Positions 17,620 through 25,849 of a DNA stretch of 64,000 bases are shown one piece after another. Origin of the DNA: an uncultured Lachnospiraceae bacterium (GTDB taxonomy: Bacteria > Bacillota > Clostridia > Lachnospirales > Lachnospiraceae). The stretch's first letter is position 1; every line of letters begins with the position of its first letter. A program made the position numbers and the translations under genes. The stretch spans positions 17,575 through 81,574 of the forward strand of contig CAJUBE010000019.1 in NCBI GenBank assembly GCA_910584725.1, given 5' to 3'. Under the pieces are notes generated by a model that was not told where the DNA came from, searched no databases, and saw nothing but the letters and a program-made list of their open reading frames with translations.

Positions 17620-17720
17620 GGAGATGAAGAATTTCTATGGCATCGAAAGACGCTGCCCAAGAAATTCTAAATCATCTCCGAGAGAATGCCAAAAGCAGGC
17701 ATTCTCTGCATGATATCAAA
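17620..17720 (+). repeat. Dispersed hairpin repeat, copy E (diverged)
   Basis: Diverged copy between the kinase and the ABC ATPase gene. A long hairpin GGAGATGAAGAATTTCT / AGAAATTCTAAATCATCTCC (17620-17678) is followed directly by AGAGAATGCC/GGCATTCTCT (17681-17707). The third hairpin and the TTAGCGTGA tail have decayed. Module order and the GAGAATGCC core identify it as the same family. Confidence 0.75.
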
Positions 17721-17743
17721 TTGATCAGAAAGAGGTGCTTAGA

Positions 17744-18427
17744 GTGAATTTGTTAGAAGTAAGTAAAATCTGCAAGACCTACGGCAGCGGTGAAGCTTCT
17801 GTGCAGGCGCTTAAGAACGTCAGCTTCTCCGTTCCTAAGGGAGAGTATGTGGCGATCGTCGGGGAGTCCGGCTCCGGCAAGAGCACGCTGCTCAACATGA
17901 TCGGTGCGTTGGATACGCCAACGTCAGGCAAAGTGTTGATTGACGGCAAGGACACCTTTGCCATGCGGGAGAAAAACCTGACAATTTTCCGCCGCAGAAA
18001 CATTGGCTTTATCTTTCAGGCATTTAACCTGATTCCGGAGCTGACGGTGGAGCAGAATATAATTTTTCCGCTGCTGCTCGATTATCAGAAGCCGGACGGG
18101 AACTATCTGGAGGAGCTGCTTAACGTGCTCAATCTGAAAGACCGCCGGAACCATCTGCCAAGCCAGCTCTCCGGCGGTCAGCAGCAGAGGGTGGCGATCG
18201 GGCGCGCGCTGATTACAAGACCGTCCCTGATTCTAGCGGACGAACCGACGGGAAATCTGGATACCCGCAACAGCAATGACGTGATCGCGCTGTTGCAGGC
18301 AGCGTCCCGGAAATATGAACAGACCATCATTATGATCACCCACAACCGCATGATCGCCCAGACGGCGGACCGGGTGCTGGAAGTGTCGGACGGCGTGCTG
18401 ACAGACTTGGGGAGGGCGGCAGAATGA
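17744..18427 (+). CDS. ABC transporter ATP-binding protein (MacB/Bce type)
   Basis: 227 residues with Walker A GESGSGKST, Q-loop FIFQAFNLIPELT, signature LSGGQQQRVAIGRAL, Walker B LILADEPTGNLD and the switch His in MITHNR. The pattern is that of the LolD/MacB/BceA class, which powers FtsX-type permeases that handle peptides or lipids rather than a transport tunnel. GTG at 17744 is chosen because AGAGG lies 8 bases upstream; GTG at 17735 is in frame but lacks a site. It overlaps the permease start by 4 bases (ATGA). Confidence 0.92.
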   Translation: MNLLEVSKICKTYGSGEASVQALKNVSFSVPKGEYVAIVGESGSGKSTLLNMIGALDTPTSGKVLIDGKDTFAMREKNLTIFRRRNIGFIFQAFNLIPELTVEQNIIFPLLLDYQKPDGNYLEELLNVLNLKDRRNHLPSQLSGGQQQRVAIGRALITRPSLILADEPTGNLDTRNSNDVIALLQAASRKYEQTIIMITHNRMIAQTADRVLEVSDGVLTDLGRAAE

Positions 18428-20835
18428 AAAGTTATTTGAGCCTGATTCCCATTTCCGCCAGAACCCGCAGAAAACAGAACCGTCTGATTCTGCTCTGCAT
18501 CATCTTTGCGGTATTCCTAGTGACCACGGTTTTTTCCTGCGCGGAAATGTTGACGGAGGGGCAGACAGAGGGAATGATTCGCCATCACGGCAGCCATCAT
18601 ATTGTGATTAGCGGTCTGTCTGAGACGCAGGCGCAGGAGATCGCGGACAGGGAGGACGTGTCTGCGGCTGCGTGGTGCAACGCGCTCGGGGAGGATGTTT
18701 ACGAAGGGTATACGATTAATGACACACGCGTCATATTGTATGGCGCGGAAGAAAACTATATTGATGATATCAGGGCATACGAGAAGGAAGGCGTATTTCC
18801 CCAAAATGACGGAGAAGTTATGCTGAATACGAGCGCGAGGGAGAGGCTGGGCGTGCAGGGGGGCGACAGCGTTACCATCCATGTGCCTGCGGGTGATTTT
18901 TCCTTTACGGTGAGCGGGTTCTGTGCCGATGAGTGGGAAAAATATGACAGCAAGTTTGAGGATGTGAGCGCCTATATAAGCGTAGATGCCTTCCGTAGAA
19001 TCTGTGCCATAGACGAATCGGACGATGATTCTGACATGAGCGTCGCAAAAAATGACGATGAAGAGGGAGCCGATGACGGCGAAACGAACGGAACTGTTTT
19101 TGATGCGGATGTAAAGACGGCGTATTATGTCCGCTTCGCGGATGGCACGAATATCAAAAGCGCACTCTCCGATTTGAAAGCGCGGTATGGACTGGCAGAC
19201 GGGGATATTGAGGAAAATATAGTCACGATGGGCGTGTCGGGCGCCAGCAGCAGTCTGGCGATGCAGAGTTTCTATTTACTTGCCGTCATTGTATTTGTGC
19301 TGATTTTGACAGCGGGCGTGCTGATGATTTCAAGCTGCTTAAACAGCACGGTGGCGCAGCGGACGAAGTTTTTCGGGATGATGCGCTGTATCGGCGCAAG
19401 CAGGGAACAGGTGATGCGGTTTGTACGGCTGGAGGCTCTCAACTGGTGTAAAACGGCGATACCCGTCGGGCTGGTTGTCAGCGAGGCGTTTACCTTTGCG
19501 CTTTCCTTGATTTTACAATACAAGGTGGGCGGCGAGTTTGAAGACTTCCGTTACCGGTTCAGCGTCATCGGTATTGTGTCGGGTGTTCTGGTGGGCGTGA
19601 TATCGGTGCTGCTTGCGGCGTATTCCCCCGCGAAACGGGCGGCGGCGGTGTCTCCCGTGGCGGCGGTATCGGGCAATGCGGAAACAGGAAAGGCTGTCGC
19701 TCATGCGGCAAATACCCGCATCTTTAAGGTGGAACATGGGCTGGGGGTGCATCATGCTGTGGCGGCGAAAAAGAATCTGATTCTGATGTCGCTATCCTTT
19801 GCCTTTACGGTTACTCTGTTTCTGGTGTTCTCCGCCGGACTGGATTTGTTTAACAGGTTCGTGCCCTCGGAGAACGATTTAAGCCCGGATATCAGTATAG
19901 CGGCGGTGGACAGCACCAATTCCCTTGACAGAGGAATGAAGGAGAAAATGAGCGCTTTGCCCGGCGTGGAAACGGCATTCGGCTGCGCCGTATGTTATGA
20001 TACGCCTGCGGAGATTAACGGGACTTTCGCAAGCGTCGATCTGATTTCCTATGACGACTGGATGTTTGGCTGGTCGAAGAGGTCTGTCGCCAGCGGCGAT
20101 CTGAAAATGGTTTCCGGCGATACAGACTATGTGATGACGATTTTTAACATGGACAGTCGTTTGAATACCGGGGATATTGTGAAGTTAGGTGACACAGAGC
20201 TTATCATTGCCTGCGTGTGCTCGGAGGGCATCGGGACGGAGAGCCGTCCGGCGATTGTCTGTACGGAGGAGACATTTATGCGCCTTACGGGTGAAACAGA
20301 TTATCAGATGCTTGGGATTGGTCTTGCGCAGGATGCGCCGGAAGAGACAGTTGAGACGATTCAGGGGATGGCGGGCGAAAATGATTTTGTGGACAGACGT
20401 GAGGAGAATCAGACGAGCAATTCCAGCTTCTGGGTATTCCGCATTGCGGCTTATGGCTTCCTGGCAATCATCGCCCTGATTACGGTATTTAACATTATGA
20501 ATAATATTTCCATGAGCGTATCCGCGAAAATGAAGCAGTACGGCGCCATGCGCGCTGTGGGCATGACTGTGGAACAGATGACCCGGATGATTGCGGCGGA
20601 GGCGGCAGCCTACGCAGTCTGCGGTCTGGTTCTCGGTTATATCGCCGGGCTGTATCTTCACAGGCTGTTTATGGTGAAGATTGTTTTCACGCACTTTGGC
20701 GGCTCGTGGAAAGTGCCCTTTGAACCGCTCGCGGTGATTACGATTATCGTTGCGCTCTCCTGCGTGGCGGCGGTGCGCGCTCCCGCCAGACGGATTCGGG
20801 AGATGGCGATTACGGAGACGATCAATGAGTTGTAA
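18424..20835 (+). CDS. FtsX-like ABC transporter permease
   Basis: 803 residues. TM1 is near 20-38, followed by a large extracytoplasmic region with an acidic stretch (DESDDDSDMS around 198-207). A three-helix FtsX core sits at about 280-410, then a second N-terminal-type helix near 455, a second extracytoplasmic domain, and a second FtsX core at about 680-800 (YGAMRAVGMTVEQMTRM). This is the two-FtsX-domain layout of bacitracin/lantibiotic exporters such as BceB or VexP3-like proteins. It is translationally coupled to the ATPase and presumably regulated by the two-component pair upstream. The substrate is unknown. Confidence 0.9.
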   Translation: MKSYLSLIPISARTRRKQNRLILLCIIFAVFLVTTVFSCAEMLTEGQTEGMIRHHGSHHIVISGLSETQAQEIADREDVSAAAWCNALGEDVYEGYTINDTRVILYGAEENYIDDIRAYEKEGVFPQNDGEVMLNTSARERLGVQGGDSVTIHVPAGDFSFTVSGFCADEWEKYDSKFEDVSAYISVDAFRRICAIDESDDDSDMSVAKNDDEEGADDGETNGTVFDADVKTAYYVRFADGTNIKSALSDLKARYGLADGDIEENIVTMGVSGASSSLAMQSFYLLAVIVFVLILTAGVLMISSCLNSTVAQRTKFFGMMRCIGASREQVMRFVRLEALNWCKTAIPVGLVVSEAFTFALSLILQYKVGGEFEDFRYRFSVIGIVSGVLVGVISVLLAAYSPAKRAAAVSPVAAVSGNAETGKAVAHAANTRIFKVEHGLGVHHAVAAKKNLILMSLSFAFTVTLFLVFSAGLDLFNRFVPSENDLSPDISIAAVDSTNSLDRGMKEKMSALPGVETAFGCAVCYDTPAEINGTFASVDLISYDDWMFGWSKRSVASGDLKMVSGDTDYVMTIFNMDSRLNTGDIVKLGDTELIIACVCSEGIGTESRPAIVCTEETFMRLTGETDYQMLGIGLAQDAPEETVETIQGMAGENDFVDRREENQTSNSSFWVFRIAAYGFLAIIALITVFNIMNNISMSVSAKMKQYGAMRAVGMTVEQMTRMIAAEAAAYAVCGLVLGYIAGLYLHRLFMVKIVFTHFGGSWKVPFEPLAVITIIVALSCVAAVRAPARRIREMAITETINEL

Positions 20836-20901
20836 AATGGTAACAGTTCAGCCTTATGCACACAGGAGGAATGTGTACGCGAAAAAGACCAATAATAAAG
20901 A

Positions 20902-20930
20902 TTGCGCTATAAAAATGTGTGTGCTATTAT
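20902..20930 (+). promoter_or_regulatory. Promoter of a candidate non-coding transcript
   Basis: TTGCGC, a 17-base spacer, then TATTAT. Predicted start of transcription is near 20937; the first strong terminator downstream is at 21075-21101. Confidence 0.45.
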
Positions 20931-20936
20931 TTAAAC

Positions 20937-21101
20937 GGACAGTATCCAAGGAACTGTACCAGTGCATATACATGGAAATTTGGCAGCCCCTTTTGCGGGC
21001 GTATAGGAAATTCTTATAGAAGATGGCTGTACCGGTGGGCAGCACATTTTGATATAAGGGTCTTTGTATGTGTGTCCGGGCAGTTTCTGCCCGGATTTTT
21101 T
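20937..21101 (+). ncRNA. Candidate structured RNA or leader upstream of panC (unidentified)
   Basis: A ~165-base stretch without a credible reading frame, bounded by a promoter and an intrinsic terminator. It folds on paper as a long interrupted rod: CGGACA (20936-20941) with TGTCCG (21073-21078), GTGC (20962-20965) with GCAC (21042-21045), and GCAGCC (20983-20988) with GGCTGT (21025-21030). The outermost pairing uses bases of the terminator's 5' arm, so formation of the rod would weaken the terminator. It could be a stand-alone small RNA, a 6S-like rod, or a termination-controlled leader for panC. No known riboswitch consensus was recognised. Confidence 0.4.
21075..21101 (+). terminator. Intrinsic terminator
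   Basis: Perfect 9-bp stem TCCGGGCAG / CTGCCCGGA with loop TTT, followed by six T residues. Confidence 0.85.
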
Positions 21102-21103
21102 GC

Positions 21104-21365
21104 GCGCATAAGCAGAGTCAGAAGACTTTCGATTCGGGCGCCATGCTTGCATGAGAGACCGAAACGAAAGTCTTATGACGAGCAACGCGAACGAAGGATG
21201 CGCAGCATCCTGAGTCTGCTTATGCGCAGTCCCAAGCAGAGCCAGAAGGATTGCAGAATATGCGCCATGCTTGCATGAGAGACCGAAACGAAAGTCTTAT
21301 GACGAGCAACGCGAACGAAGGATGCGCAGCATCCTGACTCTGCTTATGCGCATAAGCAGAGTCAG
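21104..21365 (+). repeat. Tandem two-unit palindromic repeat upstream of panC
   Basis: Two direct copies with a 124-base period (for example GCGCCATGCTTGCATGAGAG at 21138 and again at 21262), near-identical over ~90 bases. Unit 1 (21104-21227) is bounded by inverted ends GCGCATAAGCAGAGTCAG and CTGAGTCTGCTTATGCGC. Inside are a stem AGACTTTCG/CGAAAGTCT and a hairpin GGATGC/GCATCC. Unit 2 has a decayed left end, but its right end continues into an inverted copy, making a perfect 32-bp palindrome at 21334-21365 centred on ATGCGCAT. Frames extending panC upstream into this repeat are artefacts. Confidence 0.9.
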
Positions 21366-21393
21366 AAGAAGGATGAGACAGAAGGAGAAGATT

Positions 21394-22239
21394 ATGGAAA
21401 TTACAGGAATGGTGGATGTAGTAAGGAAACAGGTAAAAGAGTGGAGACATCAGGGACTGACAGTGGGGCTGGTACCGACTATGGGATATCTTCATGAGGG
21501 GCATAAGAGCCTGATTGTCAGAGCTGTGGCCGAAAATGACAGGGTGGTAGTCAGCGATTTTGTCAATCCTATCCAGTTTGGAGTCAATGAGGATTTGGAT
21601 GATTATCCGAGAGATATTGAAGCGGATAAAAGACTTTGCGAAGAGGCCGGAGCCGATTTGATTTTCCATCCGGAGCCGGAGGAAATGTATGCGCCGGACT
21701 TTTCTACCTATGTGGAAATGCAGAAGGTCAGCGAGGGATTGTGCGGAAAAACCAGACCTACGCATTTTCGCGGCGTCTGCACGGTGGTCTGTAAACTGTT
21801 CAATATTGTGGGACCGGATCGAGCTTATTTCGGGCAGAAAGACGCGCAGCAGATGGCGGTGATCCGAAGGATGGTACGTGACTTGAATATGGATATTGAG
21901 ATTGTCGGATGTCCCATCATACGGGAGGAGGACGGTCTTGCCAAAAGTTCCAGAAATACCTACTTAAATGAGGCGGAGAGAAAGGCGGCGCTGGTACTCT
22001 CAAGAGCAGTTTTTAGTGGGGAAAATATGTTAAAAAACGGAGAGAGGGATGCCGGTACGATTATAGAGGCAATGCGAAAAATCATAGAGGAGGAGCCGCT
22101 TGCCAAAATAGATTATGTAGAAATGGTAAACGCGGATACGATAGAGCCGGTAACCGAAGCGGAGGGCAGAGTGCTGACGGCAATAGCAGTTTATATAGGA
22201 AAAACGAGACTGATTGACAACTTTATTGCGGAATTATAG
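21394..22239 (+). CDS. panC: Pantothenate synthetase (pantoate--beta-alanine ligase)
   Basis: 281 residues, normal family length. It joins pantoate and beta-alanine with ATP to make pantothenate, the vitamin precursor of CoA. Motifs are VPTMGYLHEGHKSLI (HIGH-type, His34/His37), FVNPIQFG, FRGVCTVVCKLFNIV, YFGQKDAQQ and KSSRNTYLNE (KMSKS-type). ATG 21394 has GAAGGAGAAG at good distance. It is followed 23 bases later by panD, so the beta-alanine supplier is in the same operon. No panB is in the window, so pantoate must come from elsewhere or be imported. Confidence 0.95.
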   Translation: MEITGMVDVVRKQVKEWRHQGLTVGLVPTMGYLHEGHKSLIVRAVAENDRVVVSDFVNPIQFGVNEDLDDYPRDIEADKRLCEEAGADLIFHPEPEEMYAPDFSTYVEMQKVSEGLCGKTRPTHFRGVCTVVCKLFNIVGPDRAYFGQKDAQQMAVIRRMVRDLNMDIEIVGCPIIREEDGLAKSSRNTYLNEAERKAALVLSRAVFSGENMLKNGERDAGTIIEAMRKIIEEEPLAKIDYVEMVNADTIEPVTEAEGRVLTAIAVYIGKTRLIDNFIAEL

Positions 22240-22262
22240 AACTGCGCTGAGAGGAGAAAAAG

Positions 22263-22661
22263 ATGCTTCTGAATATGTTAAAAAGTAAAATTCACCGGGC
22301 CACCGTGACGCAGGCAGAATTAAATTATGTTGGCAGCATCACGATTGATGAAAGGCTGATGAAAGCTGCGGGAATTTATGAGTACGAAAAGGTGCAGATT
22401 GCAGATGTGGATAACGGCGCCAGATTTGAGACCTATGTGATTGCGGGTGAGGCCGGAAGCGGAACCATCTGCTTAAATGGAGCGGCAGCCCGTATGGTTG
22501 CCACAGGGGATAAGGTTATCATTATGTGTTATGCGCAGATGACGGCGGAGGAAATAGCAGACAATCCGCCTAAGGTAGTCTTTGTGGACGAGGGGAATCA
22601 GATTACATCCGTTGCCAGATATGAAAAGCATGGTCTGCTGGGAGCGGAGGAAGAATTGTAA
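22263..22661 (+). CDS. panD: Aspartate 1-decarboxylase
   Basis: 132-residue pyruvoyl enzyme that converts L-aspartate to beta-alanine for PanC. The proenzyme self-cleaves at Gly24-Ser25 within LNYVGSITIDE; Ser25 becomes the pyruvoyl group. Also seen are the conserved KIHRATVT start, the NGARFETYVI strand and ICLNGAAARMV. GAGGAGAAAAAG precedes the start. Second gene of the pan operon. Confidence 0.95.
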   Translation: MLLNMLKSKIHRATVTQAELNYVGSITIDERLMKAAGIYEYEKVQIADVDNGARFETYVIAGEAGSGTICLNGAAARMVATGDKVIIMCYAQMTAEEIADNPPKVVFVDEGNQITSVARYEKHGLLGAEEEL

Positions 22662-22677
22662 ACAGAGGGGGATGGAT

Positions 22678-23649
22678 ATGAATCAGATCAAGAAAGTATG
22701 CAACTTTATGTCGTCAAATATTGCAATATTAATTATCATTTTTTCTGTGGCAGCGTTCTTTTATCCGAATGGATTTTCATGGGCGACGAACTACACTACC
22801 CTGTTTTTAGGGGCTGCCATGTTTGGAATGGGGCTGACAATCAAGACGCAGGATTTTAGGATCGTCTTCACAAGGCCTAAGGATCTGTGTGTCGGATTTG
22901 TCCTGCAGTATACAGTGATGCCGCTAACTGCGTATGTGCTGGCAAAGGCATTCGGTCTGCCCGCGGATCTGGCCCTTGGTGTGATTCTGGTGGGGTGCTG
23001 TCCGGGTGGTACGGCGAGCAATGTGATCACTTATGTAGCAGGCGGTGACGTGCCTTTGTCTGTAGGCATGACGATTGTGTCAACGATACTGGCCCCTGTA
23101 TGTACACCGGTGTTGGTTTATCTGCTGGCAGGTTCATGGGTGGAGGTATCACTTCTCACAATGATGATGTCTGTAATTAAGGTCGTGCTCGTTCCCGTAC
23201 TTCTGGGGATTCTGATTTATCGGATATTTCCTAAGCAGATCGATGCACTCAGGGATTTGCTTCCGCTGATATCGGTGGTTGCTATTGTAATGATTATTTC
23301 CGGCATTGTGGGAAGTAATGCAGAGAAAATTGTTTCCTGCGGCGCATTGGTCATGGCGGTTGTGGCGATACACAATGTGGTTGGACTGTGCCTGGGGACG
23401 GGAGTGGCAAAGCTTCTTAAACTGGAAGAGAAAAAAGTGACTGCTATAGGTATCGAAGTCGGTATGCAGAACAGCGGACTGGCGATCTCTCTTGCCACAG
23501 CTAATTTTGCCGCCAACCCGCTGGCTACTCTGCCGGGGGCGATCTTTTCTGTGTGGCACAATATTTCCGGAACCATTTATGCGGGTATTCGGCGTGGCAG
23601 TGAATCAGGATCCGCTTTTCATAGGGTATTCCGGCAGCGGAAGATATAA
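22678..23649 (+). CDS. BASS-family transporter (PanS-like, probable ketopantoate/pantoate uptake)
   Basis: About 323 residues with nine or ten hydrophobic segments and the bile acid:sodium symporter family motifs FGMGLTI, CCPGGTASNVITYVAGG and GIEVGMQNSGLAISLA. Family members include PanS, a ketopantoate importer. Position directly behind panC-panD supports a pantothenate-precursor role (inference). AGAGGGGG precedes ATG 22678. The last ~20 residues (GIRRGSESGS ...) do not look like family sequence, so the natural C-terminus may have been altered. The 3' end overlaps the convergent histidine kinase gene by 45 bases. Confidence 0.85.
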   Translation: MNQIKKVCNFMSSNIAILIIIFSVAAFFYPNGFSWATNYTTLFLGAAMFGMGLTIKTQDFRIVFTRPKDLCVGFVLQYTVMPLTAYVLAKAFGLPADLALGVILVGCCPGGTASNVITYVAGGDVPLSVGMTIVSTILAPVCTPVLVYLLAGSWVEVSLLTMMMSVIKVVLVPVLLGILIYRIFPKQIDALRDLLPLISVVAIVMIISGIVGSNAEKIVSCGALVMAVVAIHNVVGLCLGTGVAKLLKLEEKKVTAIGIEVGMQNSGLAISLATANFAANPLATLPGAIFSVWHNISGTIYAGIRRGSESGSAFHRVFRQRKI

Positions 23650-25026
23650 AAACAGGTCAAACGTTCCGCGTTCGGTTTTGACGTCCAGTCTGCCGTGATA
23701 CCGTTTTACAATCTCCCGTATACTCTGCAGACCGAAACCATGATTGGTTTTATCGGGCTTGGAAGTGGGCAGAAGCGGGCTGTGTTCCGATCTTTTTTCA
23801 GATAAGGAACCGGCTCGCTTTTTTGCTTGATTTACGGAGCCGCTTTTTCCTGCGTCGGGATTCGGATTGCTGACTTCCAGACAGAAAATCCCTTTGCCTG
23901 CCTTGCTTTTTACGCGAATTTCCCGCTGCGGTTCCTCCAGCTTCATGCACGCTTCCGCGGCGTTATCCAGTGCGTTGGCGTACAGGGCGCAGAGATCGGT
24001 CTTGTCGTAGGGGAGCTGCGCGGGAATTTCTATCTCCATGTTCACCCGTATGTGACAGCGTTCCATCACGCTCTTTTTAACCGTCAGCACGGCGTTGATT
24101 GTGGAGTCGCCGCAGTAAGCAAAGGACTGGGAAAGGGCGGTATTGCCGGAAAGCTCTGCGGCGTATGCCGCTCTTTTTTCTTCGGGCAGGGCAGACAGGA
24201 TCTGAATATGGTTTGCCAGATCGTGCTTTAACCGCCGAACTTCAAAATGCTGCTGCTCCATTGCCTCGTAATACTTGCGGTTGATTTCCGCAAACATACC
24301 CTGCTGTTCCAGTTTCCTCTGTCTTGCCAGAACCGTGACGCACCAGAGCAGACTGATGAAGGCGAGCAGGGTGATCAGCAGCAAAACAACATATGCTATA
24401 TGAATTCGGAGGTTGATGGTTGCATATTCGTTGATGGGAAATAAGACGACCACACTAAGCACGATGCCAAAAGGAATGACCGTGAGAAAAAGAAGCAGCC
24501 GCCACATGCTGTCTGAGAGGGAATACTCCTTGTCGGGCGCATTTTTTCTGGTATAAAGGAAGAGGATCAGCGCAAAGGGCAGCGTGAACAGGTAGGAAAC
24601 ATGGTAGCCGAGCCCGGACTGTATCCATGTCTCTGCGGGGAGATTGCCGGTATTGCTGTTCCCAAAGATAATTGCGGTGAATCCGTCCGACTCTGCGGGA
24701 AATATAAGATCGTGGATATAATTATCCCGCAAGGCGCCAAAAGAAATGATCGTGCTGGAAAACATCAGCGCGATGGCAGTCTTCTGCCAGAAACTGCCCT
24801 CGCATGTAAAAAGGACGATCGCCAGAAAGACCGGGGTGATTGCCAGAATATTATATGGGTCTCCGATAAAAATGACCGTGGAGCAGAGCAGGGAACAGCC
24901 GAAAAACAGCAGGAGATGTCTGAACCGTTTTTCGGAAATTTTGAGCAGATGCGACATGGCATGTATGACAAGCCACCCGGAGAGAAAGATGGCGGCAAAA
25001 TGCAGGGTTTTAATTAAAGTGATCAT
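23605..25026 (-). CDS. GHKL-type sensor histidine kinase (LytTR-regulator partner)
   Basis: 473 residues. The N-terminal ~235 residues hold six or so membrane segments with hardly any soluble loop. Then come a coiled coil, the phosphoacceptor region FEVRRLKHDLANHIQIL and a GHKL ATPase (N box LYANALDNAAEAC, G box HGFGLQSIREIV). About 30 low-complexity residues (SGSVNQAKKRAG ... SKPDKTNH) sit between the N and G boxes, which is unusual. It is the AgrC/NatK style of kinase, pairing with the LytTR regulator encoded just upstream on the same strand. Its C-terminus overlaps the end of the BASS gene. Confidence 0.88.
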   Translation of the reverse strand: MITLIKTLHFAAIFLSGWLVIHAMSHLLKISEKRFRHLLLFFGCSLLCSTVIFIGDPYNILAITPVFLAIVLFTCEGSFWQKTAIALMFSSTIISFGALRDNYIHDLIFPAESDGFTAIIFGNSNTGNLPAETWIQSGLGYHVSYLFTLPFALILFLYTRKNAPDKEYSLSDSMWRLLLFLTVIPFGIVLSVVVLFPINEYATINLRIHIAYVVLLLITLLAFISLLWCVTVLARQRKLEQQGMFAEINRKYYEAMEQQHFEVRRLKHDLANHIQILSALPEEKRAAYAAELSGNTALSQSFAYCGDSTINAVLTVKKSVMERCHIRVNMEIEIPAQLPYDKTDLCALYANALDNAAEACMKLEEPQREIRVKSKAGKGIFCLEVSNPNPDAGKSGSVNQAKKRAGSLSEKRSEHSPLLPTSKPDKTNHGFGLQSIREIVKRYHGRLDVKTERGTFDLFLYLPLPEYPMKSGS

Positions 25027-25044
25027 ATAAATATCCTCTTCTAT

Positions 25045-25072
25045 TAATACGGAGAATGCCGCATTTCTTACA
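25045..25072 (-). repeat. Fragment of the dispersed hairpin repeat (copy H)
   Basis: On the minus strand GAAATGCGGCATTCTCCG and the following TATTAATAG match the middle of the repeat. The fragment fills the gap between the LytTR regulator and its kinase and includes the regulator's stop region. Only ~28 bases remain. Confidence 0.45.
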
Positions 25073-25769
25073 TCAAAGAGCGTGCGATTTTGGGAAGGGC
25101 GGTTTCCCGGTACCTTCTGCTGCAGGGAAGTTCCCGCCCGTTTGTGGTGACTGACTCGCTGCCAAGATACTCCACGCCTGCGGGATTGATCAGATAACGC
25201 TGGTGAATGCGCACAAAATCGGGAGAGAGCTGATGCTCGATCTCATCCAGTCTGGCATAAAAGGGATACTCGCCTCTGGCGGTCACCAGAATGACCTTCC
25301 GCCTGTCGGAATAAAAAAAGAGAATGTCACAGAGCCGGAAACGCCATGTGCCGTCCGTGTTTTTCAGCGAGAACGTGCGGGACGCCTCCTGCGCGGACCG
25401 GGTGCGCACCCGTCCGATCAACTGCCGCAGTTTTTCTTCCGCGACAGGCTTCATCAGATAATCCAGCGCGCCCACAAGGTAGCCGTCAAAGACATAATCG
25501 GAATACCCGGTCACAAAGACGATGAGAATCTGATCGTCAAAAGTTCTGATCTTTTTCGCGGTTTCCATGCCGTTTAAGCCCTTCATTTCTACGTCCAGAA
25601 AGAGAAGGTCGATCTCGCCCGGATGGTTTGCAAGCCATGAGGCGGCGTTCGTGCCAGAGGAAAATTCGTAGACGATCTCCTCGGCATCCTCGATCAGTAT
25701 TTTTTCTAACTGGAAGCGCAGGGCGTCCCTTGCGTCCGTTTCGTCGTCACAGATTGCGATTCGCAGCAT
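25068..25769 (-). CDS. LytTR-family response regulator
   Basis: 233 residues. The receiver domain has acidic CDDE at 7-10, phosphoacceptor Asp59 in DLLFLDVEMKGLNG, and K in YLMKPV. The LytTR DNA-binding domain (about 135-230) includes ILFFYSDRRKVILVTARGEYPFYARLDEIEHQL and VRIHQRYLIN. LytTR proteins bind tandem direct repeats; three such repeats lie at 25850-25911, between this gene and the divergent ABC exporter. The first gene of the regulator-kinase operon; its -10 element is at 25808-25813. Confidence 0.92.
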   Translation of the reverse strand: MLRIAICDDETDARDALRFQLEKILIEDAEEIVYEFSSGTNAASWLANHPGEIDLLFLDVEMKGLNGMETAKKIRTFDDQILIVFVTGYSDYVFDGYLVGALDYLMKPVAEEKLRQLIGRVRTRSAQEASRTFSLKNTDGTWRFRLCDILFFYSDRRKVILVTARGEYPFYARLDEIEHQLSPDFVRIHQRYLINPAGVEYLGSESVTTNGRELPCSRRYRETALPKIARSLM

Positions 25770-25807
25770 AAAAAAATTCCTTTCAAAAATTACATGACTC
25801 TATGTTG

Positions 25808-25813
25808 AGTATA
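25808..25813 (-). promoter_or_regulatory. Extended -10 of the LytTR regulator operon
   Basis: On the minus strand TGGTATACT is a consensus extended -10, ~40 bases before the regulator start. No good -35 is visible, which suits an activator-dependent promoter with LytTR sites at 25850 onward. Confidence 0.45.
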
Positions 25814-25849
25814 CCACATTTCTTTGATAGCGGTTTCACTCAGCACTTC

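Noticed and set aside
20937..21101. Known riboswitch classes or 6S RNA for the panC-upstream RNA
   Set aside because: No conserved core of TPP, SAM, cobalamin, THF, ZTP or T-box was found, and the rod lacks a confirmed 6S central bubble; left unidentified.
21104..21365. CRISPR array
   Set aside because: Only two ~90-base near-identical units with inverted ends; no short repeats with unique spacers and no cas genes.
21271..21393. In-frame N-terminal extension of panC
   Set aside because: It is translated repeat sequence; ATG 21394 has a good ribosome site and matches the PanC family start.
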